Shown: one piece after another, positions 48,777-58,775 of the stretch
Layout of the letters: each line of letters opens with the position of its first letter
Position numbering within the stretch: position 1 is the stretch's first letter
Assembly: GCA_902492205.1 (NCBI GenBank)
Contig: CABUKU010000001.1
Coordinates: 449,581 to 513,580 of the forward strand
Direction of reading: 5' to 3'
Source: an uncultured Bacteroides sp.
GTDB lineage: Bacteria; Bacteroidota; Bacteroidia; Bacteroidales; Bacteroidaceae
Length of the DNA: 64,000 nucleotides
The notes under the pieces: generated by a model
Seen by the model: only the letters and a program-made list of their open reading frames with translations
Told to the model about the DNA's origin: nothing
Databases searched by the model: none
Made by a program: the position numbers and the translations under genes

Positions 48777-50003
48777 TTAAACTTTTAGTTTGATATGTAT
48801 CTTCCCTAATAAATAAGTAACGCCGATGATAACAAGAGAGAAGCACAGGCAATTGACAATACCCATAACCCCGTGGGTGAACCAGTCGGGTAAAATGATT
48901 CCTGTAATGTCGGCAAAAGCATATGCCACATACGGGATCAGATAGGTTGTCAAAGTTGCAGTTCCGGCCGGTTTGATAATATCAAACCAACTTGCTTTTC
49001 CTTTACTTACTAACCAGGAAATAACTCCATAAGTACCCACAGCAATAGCTGTTACATAGAATATCCATGGGGGTGTGCTCTGTATTTTGGATAATACCCA
49101 AAAGTGACGTGAGATGAATCCCGCAATAAGACATAACACCACTGTGATAACAGTAAAAGAAGCCTTCTTCGTTACGGGTGCCTGAGCATATTGTACACTT
49201 AATATGGACAAAATCATTCCTCCCATAGTAAAGGCGGGCAAAGCTCCGTTGCCAATGTGTAATACTCCCAACATTCCTTGTAAGAAATTAGGGTATGGGA
49301 AATTCAATATGGCAACTTCTCCCCAGTTAGCATTCATTCTGGAGGTAAAGATACAAACTAAAACGAAGAATATCCAAATTGGAATTAAATACTTTAACCT
49401 GTCTCGTGTAAAAATATATATAAGCGCACAAACAAGGTAAGTCCAACCGATTGCTCCGAGTATTCCCCAATGAGCTCCGAATACATTGCCCTCATCCCGG
49501 CTTCGGAATGTAAGTGCAAGGAAGATAAGTATCAACCAGCCTATTACTTTCAGCACTGTGACCGTTTTTTTGAAGGCAGACGTGTTTATTTTAGGATATT
49601 GGTTCCATATACATATGAATGCAATAGCCATTAAAATCCAATATACACCTATACTGTAAAATACTTCGGGTGATAGCCGTGCTTCCGAGTTGGAAATGAA
49701 AGCACCCATTATCAATAAAGCGAATGTACGTGAGAATATATGTCCCAATGTAGACTCGGTAGACATGTGCTTGCTGTATCTCCGTTCCAAAGCAAAAGGA
49801 ATGGACATTCCTACTGCAAAAAGGAAACTGGGGAAAACAATATCGGCAAGTCCCATAAAGTCTTCGCCGAAGCCGGCGTGCTCCAACCAGTGGGGCACGT
49901 CGTGTACTTTCCAGAAGTCATTGACGAATATCATGGTGAACATCGTTAATGCTCTCAATATATCAATGGCAACATTCCGTTGTGAAAAATCAGCTTTTTC
50001 CAT
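48777..50003 (-). CDS. DUF5009/HGSNAT-like membrane acyltransferase
   Basis: A 408-residue protein with ten to eleven predicted membrane helices and no signal peptide. The start FSQRNVAIDILRALTMFTM and the following DFWKVHDVPHWLEHA and FPSFLFAVGMSIPFAL are typical of the DUF5009 branch related to heparan-alpha-glucosaminide N-acetyltransferase. Such proteins can carry acetyl groups across the inner membrane onto amino sugars. Between GH9 and GH10-like genes (gaps 18 and 20 bp) it suggests that the PUL 3 substrate or a product has an amino or hydroxyl group that is acetylated, which is inference. Confidence 0.78.
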   Translation of the reverse strand: MEKADFSQRNVAIDILRALTMFTMIFVNDFWKVHDVPHWLEHAGFGEDFMGLADIVFPSFLFAVGMSIPFALERRYSKHMSTESTLGHIFSRTFALLIMGAFISNSEARLSPEVFYSIGVYWILMAIAFICIWNQYPKINTSAFKKTVTVLKVIGWLILIFLALTFRSRDEGNVFGAHWGILGAIGWTYLVCALIYIFTRDRLKYLIPIWIFFVLVCIFTSRMNANWGEVAILNFPYPNFLQGMLGVLHIGNGALPAFTMGGMILSILSVQYAQAPVTKKASFTVITVVLCLIAGFISRHFWVLSKIQSTPPWIFYVTAIAVGTYGVISWLVSKGKASWFDIIKPAGTATLTTYLIPYVAYAFADITGIILPDWFTHGVMGIVNCLCFSLVIIGVTYLLGKIHIKLKV

Positions 50004-50021
50004 ATATTGCTTTTTGATAAA

Positions 50022-52457
50022 TTAGAATTCAGAAATCAATAGGAACCATTTAGCGGCCGATGAACCCCAGACTTCCTTGTAGGTAGCAGTGTTGAACTGA
50101 GGCCAATAAGGAGTGTCTTCATTGAAGTAAGATTGCATTCCCACCGGTATTTCACCTACTGTTTCTCCGGGTAAAGCAGTGTATTGCTGACCGTAATTGC
50201 TACCTTCACCATAAACTAAAGATTGTCCGAACGGATTCTTTCCAACCACCCAGAATAACTGTTGTTCTGCGATGTTCATCAGTTCTTTGTCTTTCAGGAA
50301 TTTACCACAGAGAGCAGCAGCTTTACCTGTTGATAAATGTACAGCGACATTTCCACGGAATGAGAACCAAACAGGGAATACACGCAGATAGTGTTCCTTA
50401 TCCAGTTTCACGCCATTCTCCAATTGTTCTTTGAAGTCCTTGTCGGCACCACTGCGGATACCTACTTGCACGGTGTAGAAGTTTACAGAGTCTTTTACTT
50501 CATCTATATGATAGATGCCGCTTGGCACCATTCCATAAGGTTCTACATATTGCATGATATTCTTCAGGTAATTACCGAATAGCTTGATGCCATTTGCCCA
50601 AGATGCATAATCTGCATGTTGTGGTTGAGTTTCACAAAGAAGAGTTAGAGCCTGCATATACACATGGTCGCGAGATTGATGTGTGTAGTGTACTATTGAT
50701 TTCTTATCCAAGTCGCGATAGAAGAATCCGCAAGTTTTATCCTTATCTTTCAATGGTTCTGTACGTTGGCATTGAAGGGTATATTTAATAGCCTCGGCAG
50801 CCTTATTGGCATATTGAGGATCTTTTGTCAATTTGTATAACATACTGGCTGCCCATGAAATACTTGCCATGTATTGGCTTTGAGATGCCATGTAAGCATG
50901 ACCGTAATCGGGAATACGTTCATTATAACCTAGTTCGTCAAAACGTTTGCTTGCAAAGTCAAAGTCTTCTTTTGCCGCTTTTACCAAAAACTCTTTTAGC
51001 ATTTGATCTTTTTCTATTGCCATGGAAGCATATGCTTCTATACCTGCCAGCATAAAGTTTTCATAGGCTCCATTGTGAATACGTGCCTGGCGACGTCCGG
51101 CATCATCAATAGTTCCGATATAACGATCTGTCCAAAGATTAGTTCCCCAACCTTGCACACGATAACCATCACCGATACGGCTTCTTAGTACATAGTCTAT
51201 TCCCCACAAACCTTCTTCCATAAGACGGTTATATAAATCTATATTGTTTTTTTCTTTGGCACGTAAAGCGGCTTCAATCATTGAGTAAGCAATTTCTCCT
51301 GTTTGCAATGTTTGTTGTGACATATCGGCAGCATCATGCCAACCTCCGTTTATAGGATAAAGTTTGCCATTGTGTTCGGCATGCATTTCTGTATGGCATG
51401 CTCCATGTTTTTCCGGAATAGGATAACCGCAACGTTCACAGAACATAAAGTTCAAGACACGCCAAGCCGAATCATCCCAAAGATTATTATTGATATAGAA
51501 TGGTGCGGTAGTGATTTCACCGATGCGAATACAGTACTGTCCTTCTTTGGTGAAATCGGTGAAATTGATAACATCGAATGAACCGATTCTTCTCTTTATG
51601 GATTGTATATTGCCTTCGTATGCTACATTTTTTGTTTTGTTGTCTATAAGTTGGAACTTGCCGTCATGCTTCTTTATGCTTGAAATAGCAGTTTTCTCGC
51701 TGTCACTTCTATAACCGCTGGTTGAAAATATAATTCTATTCTCTGCCGGAGTCCATCCTCTGGCAATTTCCGGGTTCTCAACTGTTTGAAGTTCTATGCC
51801 GTCGATGTCAAAGCATAAGTTATCTCCCATTGTGAGTTCTTTGCCGAAAGTCTCAATTGCGAATGATATTTTGGTTATTTTATCACGTGCGAGACTGGAT
51901 AATTCCAGATAACATTCATTCCACTGGTTATTGATTAAGTTTATTTCGTGAATACCTTCTCTTTCATATCTATCTGGTATCTTTATTTTTCCATCGTTTT
52001 CAAAGATTAGGTTCAGATAAATGCTTCTTGCACCTTCACAAGTTGGATAGATATAAAATTTCAATCGGTTATATTTTTCCCAGTTTTGTCCGTTAATAGG
52101 GCAACTGACCATACTTGTTCCCCTACCGATTCCCCAATCCGGCATTTTGGGAGAAGTAGCCGGAGCCGTCAGACGCAAACTGTGTTTTCCGTCCTTACTT
52201 CTTTCTGCAGTTTGTGAGAAACCGCCAATACCTTTATGTGACCATTGGGAAATATCTTCCATGTCGAAAAGCTTATCCGAACTCAATACTTTTTTGGTTG
52301 CTCCGAATGCTTCAAATGATTTACTATAATCTAATGGAAGTGGACTGTGTACATATCCCGTGTTTTGAATGTCCTTTTTAAGTTGTTCATCTACTTGCGC
52401 ATATAATGAACTGGTAAAAGGAAAAAAAAGACATGCTAATGCTATGATTTTCTTCAT
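50022..52457 (-). CDS. GH9 family glycosidase with N-terminal carbohydrate-binding-like and Ig-like domains
   Basis: An 811-residue secreted protein (signal ends LYAQ). Residues about 55-225 look like a jelly-roll binding domain; about 235-330 is the CelD_N-type Ig-like domain that precedes GH9 domains; about 340-811 is the GH9 (alpha/alpha)6 catalytic domain. Catalytic residues are visible: GGWHDAADM with D375 and D378 (nucleophile-activating pair, equivalent to DAGD) and YKEVWGSSAA with E795 as general acid. GH9 enzymes are usually beta-1,4-glucanases, but some act on glucosamine-containing or other beta-linked chains. It is the first enzyme gene after susD. Confidence 0.88.
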   Translation of the reverse strand: MKKIIALACLFFPFTSSLYAQVDEQLKKDIQNTGYVHSPLPLDYSKSFEAFGATKKVLSSDKLFDMEDISQWSHKGIGGFSQTAERSKDGKHSLRLTAPATSPKMPDWGIGRGTSMVSCPINGQNWEKYNRLKFYIYPTCEGARSIYLNLIFENDGKIKIPDRYEREGIHEINLINNQWNECYLELSSLARDKITKISFAIETFGKELTMGDNLCFDIDGIELQTVENPEIARGWTPAENRIIFSTSGYRSDSEKTAISSIKKHDGKFQLIDNKTKNVAYEGNIQSIKRRIGSFDVINFTDFTKEGQYCIRIGEITTAPFYINNNLWDDSAWRVLNFMFCERCGYPIPEKHGACHTEMHAEHNGKLYPINGGWHDAADMSQQTLQTGEIAYSMIEAALRAKEKNNIDLYNRLMEEGLWGIDYVLRSRIGDGYRVQGWGTNLWTDRYIGTIDDAGRRQARIHNGAYENFMLAGIEAYASMAIEKDQMLKEFLVKAAKEDFDFASKRFDELGYNERIPDYGHAYMASQSQYMASISWAASMLYKLTKDPQYANKAAEAIKYTLQCQRTEPLKDKDKTCGFFYRDLDKKSIVHYTHQSRDHVYMQALTLLCETQPQHADYASWANGIKLFGNYLKNIMQYVEPYGMVPSGIYHIDEVKDSVNFYTVQVGIRSGADKDFKEQLENGVKLDKEHYLRVFPVWFSFRGNVAVHLSTGKAAALCGKFLKDKELMNIAEQQLFWVVGKNPFGQSLVYGEGSNYGQQYTALPGETVGEIPVGMQSYFNEDTPYWPQFNTATYKEVWGSSAAKWFLLISEF

Positions 52458-52490
52458 ATTTTATGTGTGTTAAGATGGAAAGTGATAAAT

Positions 52491-52518
52491 ATCCGGATAG
52501 GAAGATTCCTATCCGGAT
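52491..52518 (-). promoter_or_regulatory. Stem-loop after susD of PUL 3
   Basis: ATCCGGATAGGAA (52491-52503) and TTCCTATCCGGAT (52506-52518) form a perfect 13-bp inverted repeat with almost no loop. No U-run follows on the minus strand. It lies between the susD stop and the GH9 start. Confidence 0.7.
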
Positions 52519-52532
52519 GGTATGTAAGATGA

Positions 52533-54134
52533 TTAGAAATTGGCTTTGTCTACATCCCAGAATATTCTGGTTGTTTCTAAATCCGGACCTTTAAGTAATT
52601 GGATAGCAGCTTTAACACCTTCAGGGTTATTAGCTTTTTCATCGGCAGCAAATGGTATACGTCTGATTCCGGTTTCTAAAGTAACTCCGTTTTGATTTTC
52701 ATTCTTTACGATTGGGAGTAATTTAGGATAGCCGGTGCGGCGCCATTCTGCCCATGCATTATTACCTTCGGGGAAACCTGCAATCCATTTCTGGGTGATG
52801 ATCTTTTCCAAGCGTTCTTCATCGTTAGTAGCGTCATCCCAATTGGGAGTTACTTGCGACATAGCAGCATGATTAAGTGTTGATTCGTTAGCAGGATCTA
52901 TATATTCAACAGGTTTATTACTACTCTTTATATAGTTAGGAGAAGATACTCCATATTGATTGAAAGACGCTGCAATTCCTGCTTCATAGAGATCTTTAGC
53001 TGTTTTGCCATTTGTATCCCATTTTCTTAGTGCAGCTTCTGCTAAAAGAAAATAAGCTTCAGCTGCAGGAATGATCATTGCTGCTTGATCTTCAGTAACA
53101 TTGACATAAGAGATTGTAGACGATCCTTCTTGTACATATGAAGCGCGCAACTCACCTATATTGGGTATACCTGATCTGACACCAACAACTTTACCGGAAG
53201 AAGCTGGTAATCCATATAGTTCAAGTCTTGGATCTTTGTATCCTTCTAAGATGGATTGCACATTCGCACTGATAAAGCAGTTCTTATCTCCAATGGAATT
53301 AACATATAATGGGTGCATCCAGCCTTTACCGCTTACAGTAAAGCTATCTCCGTCTTCTAATAATCCTGCAGGATCTTTAATAGCGGCTTCACCTTCTTCT
53401 TGTGCCCATTTTGCGTTATATTTAACAACACGCATCGCTAAACGTAAACGAATTGTATTGGCTAATTTTGCCCATTTACTTAAATCACCAGCATAAGCTA
53501 AATCAAATTCGGCAAAAGAAGGGACTTTTTTACTGCTATATTCATAAAGTATTTTAGCGGCATCTGTTAGCTCCTGAAAAAATATTTTATATGCATCTTC
53601 TGCAGAGTCGTATGTACCTCCAGTTGTAGACTCTCCAAATTTTGAATAAATGATAGGACCAAAACAGTCGCATACGCGTGACATGCTTAATGCTCTGATA
53701 ACTGTATTGATTGCATTAAAGTGGGCATAAGTTTCCATACCTGCCTTTTTGCATTTTTCTGTTACTTTTACTTGGTTAGGCATAATGTGATTATATGGAT
53801 AAGCCCATGCGTCATTGTTCCATCCTTGTACCATATAGTAAAACTCATTTTCTTTACCTCCTTTGAAATCTGTTGCTGTAGCTAAATAGCCACTCCAAAG
53901 ATCCGCATTCAGATTTTGATAAGTTTGGAAAGTCCATCCCCCCCCACCATAGTTATCATAAATGCATTGTTGAAGCATTGGAAAGTGGCTACCAATGTAT
54001 TTATTGTCTTGATTGAGTTCTTCATCTGTAACACCAAATGGCGAAGTATTCATCTTTTCAAAAGCATCAGTGCAAGAAGATAATATGAATGTTGTGATTA
54101 CTGCGAGTTTAATTATATTGATATATTTTTTCAT
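52533..54134 (-). CDS. SusD-like (SusD_2 type) surface lipoprotein (PUL 3)
   Basis: A 533-residue lipoprotein with lipobox ILSSC (C21). N-terminal FEKMNTSPFGVTDEELNQD and the later AMIIPAAEAYFLLAEAALRKW (near residue 350) and WIAGFPEGNNAWAEWRRTGYP (near 450) are typical of the SusD_2 subgroup that pairs with STN-containing SusC proteins. It is encoded 12 bp after that SusC. It binds the PUL 3 substrate at the cell surface. Confidence 0.93.
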   Translation of the reverse strand: MKKYINIIKLAVITTFILSSCTDAFEKMNTSPFGVTDEELNQDNKYIGSHFPMLQQCIYDNYGGGGWTFQTYQNLNADLWSGYLATATDFKGGKENEFYYMVQGWNNDAWAYPYNHIMPNQVKVTEKCKKAGMETYAHFNAINTVIRALSMSRVCDCFGPIIYSKFGESTTGGTYDSAEDAYKIFFQELTDAAKILYEYSSKKVPSFAEFDLAYAGDLSKWAKLANTIRLRLAMRVVKYNAKWAQEEGEAAIKDPAGLLEDGDSFTVSGKGWMHPLYVNSIGDKNCFISANVQSILEGYKDPRLELYGLPASSGKVVGVRSGIPNIGELRASYVQEGSSTISYVNVTEDQAAMIIPAAEAYFLLAEAALRKWDTNGKTAKDLYEAGIAASFNQYGVSSPNYIKSSNKPVEYIDPANESTLNHAAMSQVTPNWDDATNDEERLEKIITQKWIAGFPEGNNAWAEWRRTGYPKLLPIVKNENQNGVTLETGIRRIPFAADEKANNPEGVKAAIQLLKGPDLETTRIFWDVDKANF

Positions 54135-54146
54135 AATCTTGCTAAA

Positions 54147-57100
54147 TTAAAAGTTAACTTTAATATTAAAACCGAAAGAACGTGTGCTCGGCATACCAAA
54201 TGCATCGACACCTTGTAGACCATTGCCTACAGAAAGTGCAGCATCCGTATCATAAGGAGCATTATTCTTAAAGAAGAAAAGGTTTCGTGCAATAAATGAA
54301 ATATCTGCTCCTTTAATAAAAGAAATATTTGAAAAAACTTTTTGAGGCAGTGAATAACCAAGTGATAGTTCACGTAAACGAATATTAGTTGCACTGTATA
54401 CATAGTTCTCTGTAATACCACTTCTACCTCCTACAAGATTATAGTATTCTTGAACATCTATTTTCTTTCCTGCAAATTCTATTCCTCCGCTGTTACGTGC
54501 ATCTCCGGTTCTTTTTGAAACACCATATTTATCAAGCTCAGCTTCTGTCAAGGAAAGAACTTCACCACCGAAGCGACCGTCAATTAAAACGTATAAGCTA
54601 AATCCTTTATAAGTAAAGGTGTTTTGCCAACCTAAGTTCCATTTTGGACTACTGTTACCTAATTTCTTTAAATCTTCTTCAGTATCTATTTTAGGTAATC
54701 CTTTATCATCTGTAGCATAGCTTCCATCTTCATTTCTTAGAAATTTATATCCATAAAAATCGCCAAAAGAGCCTCCTACTTCTAATCTCATTCCATAGTT
54801 ATTGGAACCGCCGCCGCCAAAATTAAAGTAACCCAGCCCTTCTGCCAGTTCTTTTACCTTATTTTTATTCATTGAATAATTGAAAGAAGTTTTCCAACGA
54901 AAATCTTTTGTATAAACAGGTGTTGCACCTAATACGATTTCTATACCGTGGTTTTCTATATTACCTGCATTAACATAATATGAGGTGTACTTTGAACCTG
55001 AAGGAGCATCCAAGTTAAATAATTGGTTCTTGGTATTTGTTTTGTAATAAGTGAAATCAAATTCTAAGCGACTATTGAAGAAACGCCACTCTGTTCCAAA
55101 TTCGATAGACGTTGTCATCTCAGGTTTTAATTCGCCAAACGGTGCTGTAGTGTTGTAACTGATATTACCACCTTTACTTACACTATTTAATGGATTACTG
55201 ATATAACGAGGTAGTCCGTTACCTACTTTTGACCACGCACCTCTAAGTTTTCCTAAATTTATCCATTCAGGTAATTTCAATGATTCGTTAATAACCCAAG
55301 TTAAACCTACAGATGGGTAAAAAAATCCTTTGTCACAATATTTAGTATATGCTAATGAGGAAGTCCAGTCGTTACGTGCTGTTACATCCAAAAACAACCA
55401 ATCGCGAAAACCTAACTGCGCTGCAAAGAATACTGCTTGATCCTGTGTGTGATATTTACCTAAAGAAGGTGAACCCGCATTTAAGTCCATGTTACGGACA
55501 GAAAAAATATTAGGATTATATAATCCTCCTCCAAAAGAATCAAGTCCTATACTTCTGCCTGACATATCTTTTAAACTTGCACCTACTGTTGCATTTATGG
55601 CAAAGTCTTTGAAGTTTTGTTGATAAGTGAATAGTGCATCACCATATACACTCAAATCATTAGATTGACTTGCAATGTATCTACCGTTCTTTTTAGTAGT
55701 TAATGTTGGATCGGTTCCGGCATACATTTTTTGTTCATAATTGTCGGCAACAAAGTCTGCATTACCTCTTACTTGAATAGTGAAAAGTTTATTGATTTTG
55801 TATGTTGCACTTAAGTTAGCTATAGTACGATAACGTCTATCCGAACTTGGCAACATATTGGTTAACCAATATGGATTTTGTTCCCATCCTCCACTTATAT
55901 CTTTATACCAATTTTGTAAATACATGTTTCTTTGTGCATTGAACACTTTGTAGTTATCACGGTAATAGCTTAAGTCATGACCGTCTTCTGTGCCACCTCT
56001 CGGAAATTTGTAAAGACCTACTAATGGATTATTATAAAATCCACCCGGAGTTGGACGGTTGCGGACGTCTTGATATAAAAGATTAACATTAGCGTCCAAA
56101 ATCAATTTCTTATTGAAGAAGTTTGCCGTTTCACGGAAATTGAAGTTATGCTTATTGATACTGCTGTTTTCTATAATTCCCTTACCATAAGTATTGGCGT
56201 AAGAAAAATAAGTTTGTAGAGCTTCTGAGCCGGAACTTAAAGAAAGTGAATTAATAGTAGTCATTCCGGTTTTAAAGAAGTCTTTAGCATCAAAATTAGG
56301 AGCTACACCTGTACCTTTTTCGCCCCAACTATTACTTATAGTACCTTTATAATCATTCTGGAATTCAGGAATACCATAAGCTGCACTTTCCCATGTTGTA
56401 TTAGTACTGAAAGATACATTGGTGCGTCCTACTTTACCTTTCTTAGTAGTGATTACTACAACACCATTGGCAGCGGAGCTACCATACAAAGCTGCTGCGG
56501 CAGGACCTTTTAGTATATTCATACTTTCAATATCGTCCGGGTTCAAGTTAGAAATGCCATCGCCACCGTCACGGTTTCCACCATCATTATTACCACCGAT
56601 AGTGGTTGCAGTTTGATCGTTGGAAGCACTATTGATAGGTACACCGTCAATTACATATAAAGGCTGGTTATCACCGTTTACAGAACGGCTACCACGAATA
56701 GACATCTTAACAGAACCACCTAAACCAGCTGCACTGCGGTTAATTTGTACACCGGCGGTTTTTCCTGCTAAAGAGTTAATCATGTTGGGATCTTTTGCGC
56801 GGATCAATTCCTTACCGTCTACAATTTGAGTAGAGTAAGTTAATGATTTTTCTTTCTTTTCGATACCCAAGGCAGTTACAACTACATTGTCGAGAAGCAT
56901 GGCTTCGTCTTCCAATTTTATGTTGAAGTTTGTTTTGCCATTCATTGGGATAGATTGGGTTTTGTATCCAACGAAAGAAACCACCAATGTGCCGTTGGGA
57001 TTACCGTTGAAATTGAAATTACCTTCAAGGTCGGTAATTGTACCATCTGTAGTTCCTGATATTACTACGTTTGCACCAATAATTGCTTCACCTTGCGGAT

Positions 57101-57530
57101 CAACTACTTTACCTTTGATAGTTGCTTTTGCTTGCTGAGTGATAGCATTGGTTGTTTCTTTAGTTTTTGTCAATACAATGTTTTTTCCTTCCATTACGTA
57201 GGAAACGCCCGTACCTTTAAATACTTTATTAAGTATCTCTGCTACAGCTTCATTGTCAGCGTTTACATTGACTATACGTTTGAGGTCTATGTTTTTCTTG
57301 TTGTAAACGAACAGATAATCCGTTTGTGCTTCAATCTGAGAGAGTAACTGTCCTACCTGTAATGCTCCGTTTTCTATGCTTATTTTTGCATTTTGTGAGT
57401 AACCGTCTGCACTATAAGCCTGCAAGGTAACAAACAGGAGAAGGAATAGTGTGATCTTCATAGTTCGTAATATTTGCTTAAATATTAAACTTTTTGGGCA
57501 AAAATACCCTACCAAAGAAATTTTTCTCAT
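54147..57530 (-). CDS. SusC-like TonB-dependent transducer with STN domain (PUL 3)
   Basis: An 1127-residue protein. After a signal peptide (about 24-45; a start at the internal ATG 57461 is possible) come the STN signalling domain (about 50-120), a carboxypeptidase-regulatory-like domain (about 135-215, IKGKVVDPQGEAIIGANVV), TonB-box-like LLDNVVVTALG, plug (about 230-355, MSIRGSRSVNGDNQPLYVIDG) and a barrel ending FNIKVNF. The STN domain contacts the FecR-type anti-sigma factor, so substrate import signals to the ECF sigma factor encoded upstream. This signalling chain is well established for such PULs. Confidence 0.95.
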   Translation of the reverse strand: MRKISLVGYFCPKSLIFKQILRTMKITLFLLLFVTLQAYSADGYSQNAKISIENGALQVGQLLSQIEAQTDYLFVYNKKNIDLKRIVNVNADNEAVAEILNKVFKGTGVSYVMEGKNIVLTKTKETTNAITQQAKATIKGKVVDPQGEAIIGANVVISGTTDGTITDLEGNFNFNGNPNGTLVVSFVGYKTQSIPMNGKTNFNIKLEDEAMLLDNVVVTALGIEKKEKSLTYSTQIVDGKELIRAKDPNMINSLAGKTAGVQINRSAAGLGGSVKMSIRGSRSVNGDNQPLYVIDGVPINSASNDQTATTIGGNNDGGNRDGGDGISNLNPDDIESMNILKGPAAAALYGSSAANGVVVITTKKGKVGRTNVSFSTNTTWESAAYGIPEFQNDYKGTISNSWGEKGTGVAPNFDAKDFFKTGMTTINSLSLSSGSEALQTYFSYANTYGKGIIENSSINKHNFNFRETANFFNKKLILDANVNLLYQDVRNRPTPGGFYNNPLVGLYKFPRGGTEDGHDLSYYRDNYKVFNAQRNMYLQNWYKDISGGWEQNPYWLTNMLPSSDRRYRTIANLSATYKINKLFTIQVRGNADFVADNYEQKMYAGTDPTLTTKKNGRYIASQSNDLSVYGDALFTYQQNFKDFAINATVGASLKDMSGRSIGLDSFGGGLYNPNIFSVRNMDLNAGSPSLGKYHTQDQAVFFAAQLGFRDWLFLDVTARNDWTSSLAYTKYCDKGFFYPSVGLTWVINESLKLPEWINLGKLRGAWSKVGNGLPRYISNPLNSVSKGGNISYNTTAPFGELKPEMTTSIEFGTEWRFFNSRLEFDFTYYKTNTKNQLFNLDAPSGSKYTSYYVNAGNIENHGIEIVLGATPVYTKDFRWKTSFNYSMNKNKVKELAEGLGYFNFGGGGSNNYGMRLEVGGSFGDFYGYKFLRNEDGSYATDDKGLPKIDTEEDLKKLGNSSPKWNLGWQNTFTYKGFSLYVLIDGRFGGEVLSLTEAELDKYGVSKRTGDARNSGGIEFAGKKIDVQEYYNLVGGRSGITENYVYSATNIRLRELSLGYSLPQKVFSNISFIKGADISFIARNLFFFKNNAPYDTDAALSVGNGLQGVDAFGMPSTRSFGFNIKVNF

Positions 57531-57586
57531 ATCTTTGTAATGTGTTAAGTTAATAAATTGATTAAGGTCGATTTTGACTAATTAAG

Positions 57587-57612
57587 TCGGGAGGTATGGG
57601 GGTACTTCCCGA
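57587..57612. promoter_or_regulatory. Hairpin between fecR and susC
   Basis: TCGGGAGGTA (57587-57596) pairs with TACTTCCCGA (57603-57612) through one G-T wobble. It lies in the 160-bp gap between the FecR stop and the SusC start on the minus strand. A partial terminator of the fecR message or a leader structure for susC is possible. I do not recognise the sigma-dependent promoter in this gap. Confidence 0.5.
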
Positions 57613-57690
57613 TTTTCATTTTAGGGGTTTGTTAAGTCATAAGCATTATAAATTTAAGGGTTAATATTATATTTAAGGTTTAACTGTGTT

Positions 57691-58611
57691 TCATTTTAAA
57701 GTTATTGTATCTCTGTCTTTGTTAAAAGAGTATTGGAAATAATGATCTTTCTGTATTACTTTCAATACGTGTTCTATTCCATCCTGCTGTTTAAACTTCC
57801 CGGTACATTTATAATCCAGTATTTTAGGATTGCTGATAACTATTTTCATGTCATAGTATAGTTCAAGTCTTTTCAGCAAGTCTGCAAAGGCTACATCATC
57901 GAAGCAGTAAATCCCTTCTCTCCATCTAAGAAAATCTTTAGATTTGATAATTCCTTTTTGAATGCCGTTTTGCGTAATGGATAAGTATTGATCTTTCTCA
58001 AGGCGTGTAAGCTTCTCTTCACTTTGTCCTTTGAAAATATCTACAATACCTTCAATAAGGTATGTATCGAACTCCTCGCTTCCGGTATATGCGCAGACAT
58101 TGAATGTGGTTCCTACAACACGTATTTTATTTTTTTTCGTATGTACATAAAACGGTATCTCTTTATTGTGGCTCACTTCAAAGTAAGCTTCTCCGTCCAA
58201 TTCCACATCTCTTCCTTTTTCTCCGAAATTAGATGCATATTTTAATGTGGATTTTGAATTCAACCAAACACTTGTTCCATCTGCCAATGCAATGTGGGCA
58301 CGTTGGCCTGCGGGAACGGTTATTGTTTGGATGTTTGCATATAATTCCTGATGGGATTGGCTAAACCAATACCCGCATGTAAAGACAAGGGCAAACATGG
58401 CAGCTGCTGCAACAGACCATTTTATTATTGGGATAAAACGGGATATGGCACTCTTCTTTGTAGTTGAGAAAAGAGCTACATCATATAGTAGACGTTCATT
58501 CTGAAAAGTATGACGGTTCTCTTCAGATTCGTCTATCCAATCAAGTATTCTTTTCTCATCTTCTATTGAGGTTTCACCTTTGAAATATTTATGTAGTAAG
58601 CTTTGTTCCAT
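57691..58611 (-). CDS. FecR-type anti-sigma factor
   Basis: A 306-residue inner-membrane protein: cytoplasmic anti-sigma part (1-60), membrane helix (about 64-83), periplasmic FecR domain (about 95-200, VPAGQRAHIALADGTSVWLNS and VELDGEAYFEVSHN, RVVGTTFNV), and C-terminal DUF4974-type STN-like domain (about 230-306, FADLLKRLELYYDMKI). It holds the ECF sigma factor inactive until the SusC STN domain signals substrate. Unusually, the sigma gene is not directly upstream: a CBM9-like gene on the opposite strand lies between. Confidence 0.93.
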   Translation of the reverse strand: MEQSLLHKYFKGETSIEDEKRILDWIDESEENRHTFQNERLLYDVALFSTTKKSAISRFIPIIKWSVAAAAMFALVFTCGYWFSQSHQELYANIQTITVPAGQRAHIALADGTSVWLNSKSTLKYASNFGEKGRDVELDGEAYFEVSHNKEIPFYVHTKKNKIRVVGTTFNVCAYTGSEEFDTYLIEGIVDIFKGQSEEKLTRLEKDQYLSITQNGIQKGIIKSKDFLRWREGIYCFDDVAFADLLKRLELYYDMKIVISNPKILDYKCTGKFKQQDGIEHVLKVIQKDHYFQYSFNKDRDTITLK

Positions 58612-58746
58612 CGTTTTTTCTTCGCCTTTATATTATAATAACAGTTCAAGTGTGGATACCCCTAATGAAAAAACGGATTATTTTTAAATAATTTTATTCT
58701 GCAATAATAGTCTTATTTTTTGTAGCTTGGCATTTGCATTTTTCTA

Positions 58747-58754
58747 TATATTTG
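58747..58754 (+). promoter_or_regulatory. Bacteroides-type -7 box before the CBM9-like gene
   Basis: TATATTTG matches TAnnTTTG, 22 bp before the ATG at 58776. It gives the CBM9-like gene its own promoter, opposite to the PUL 3 operon. Confidence 0.5.
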
Positions 58755-58775
58755 CAAAAACAACCTGTTTAATCC

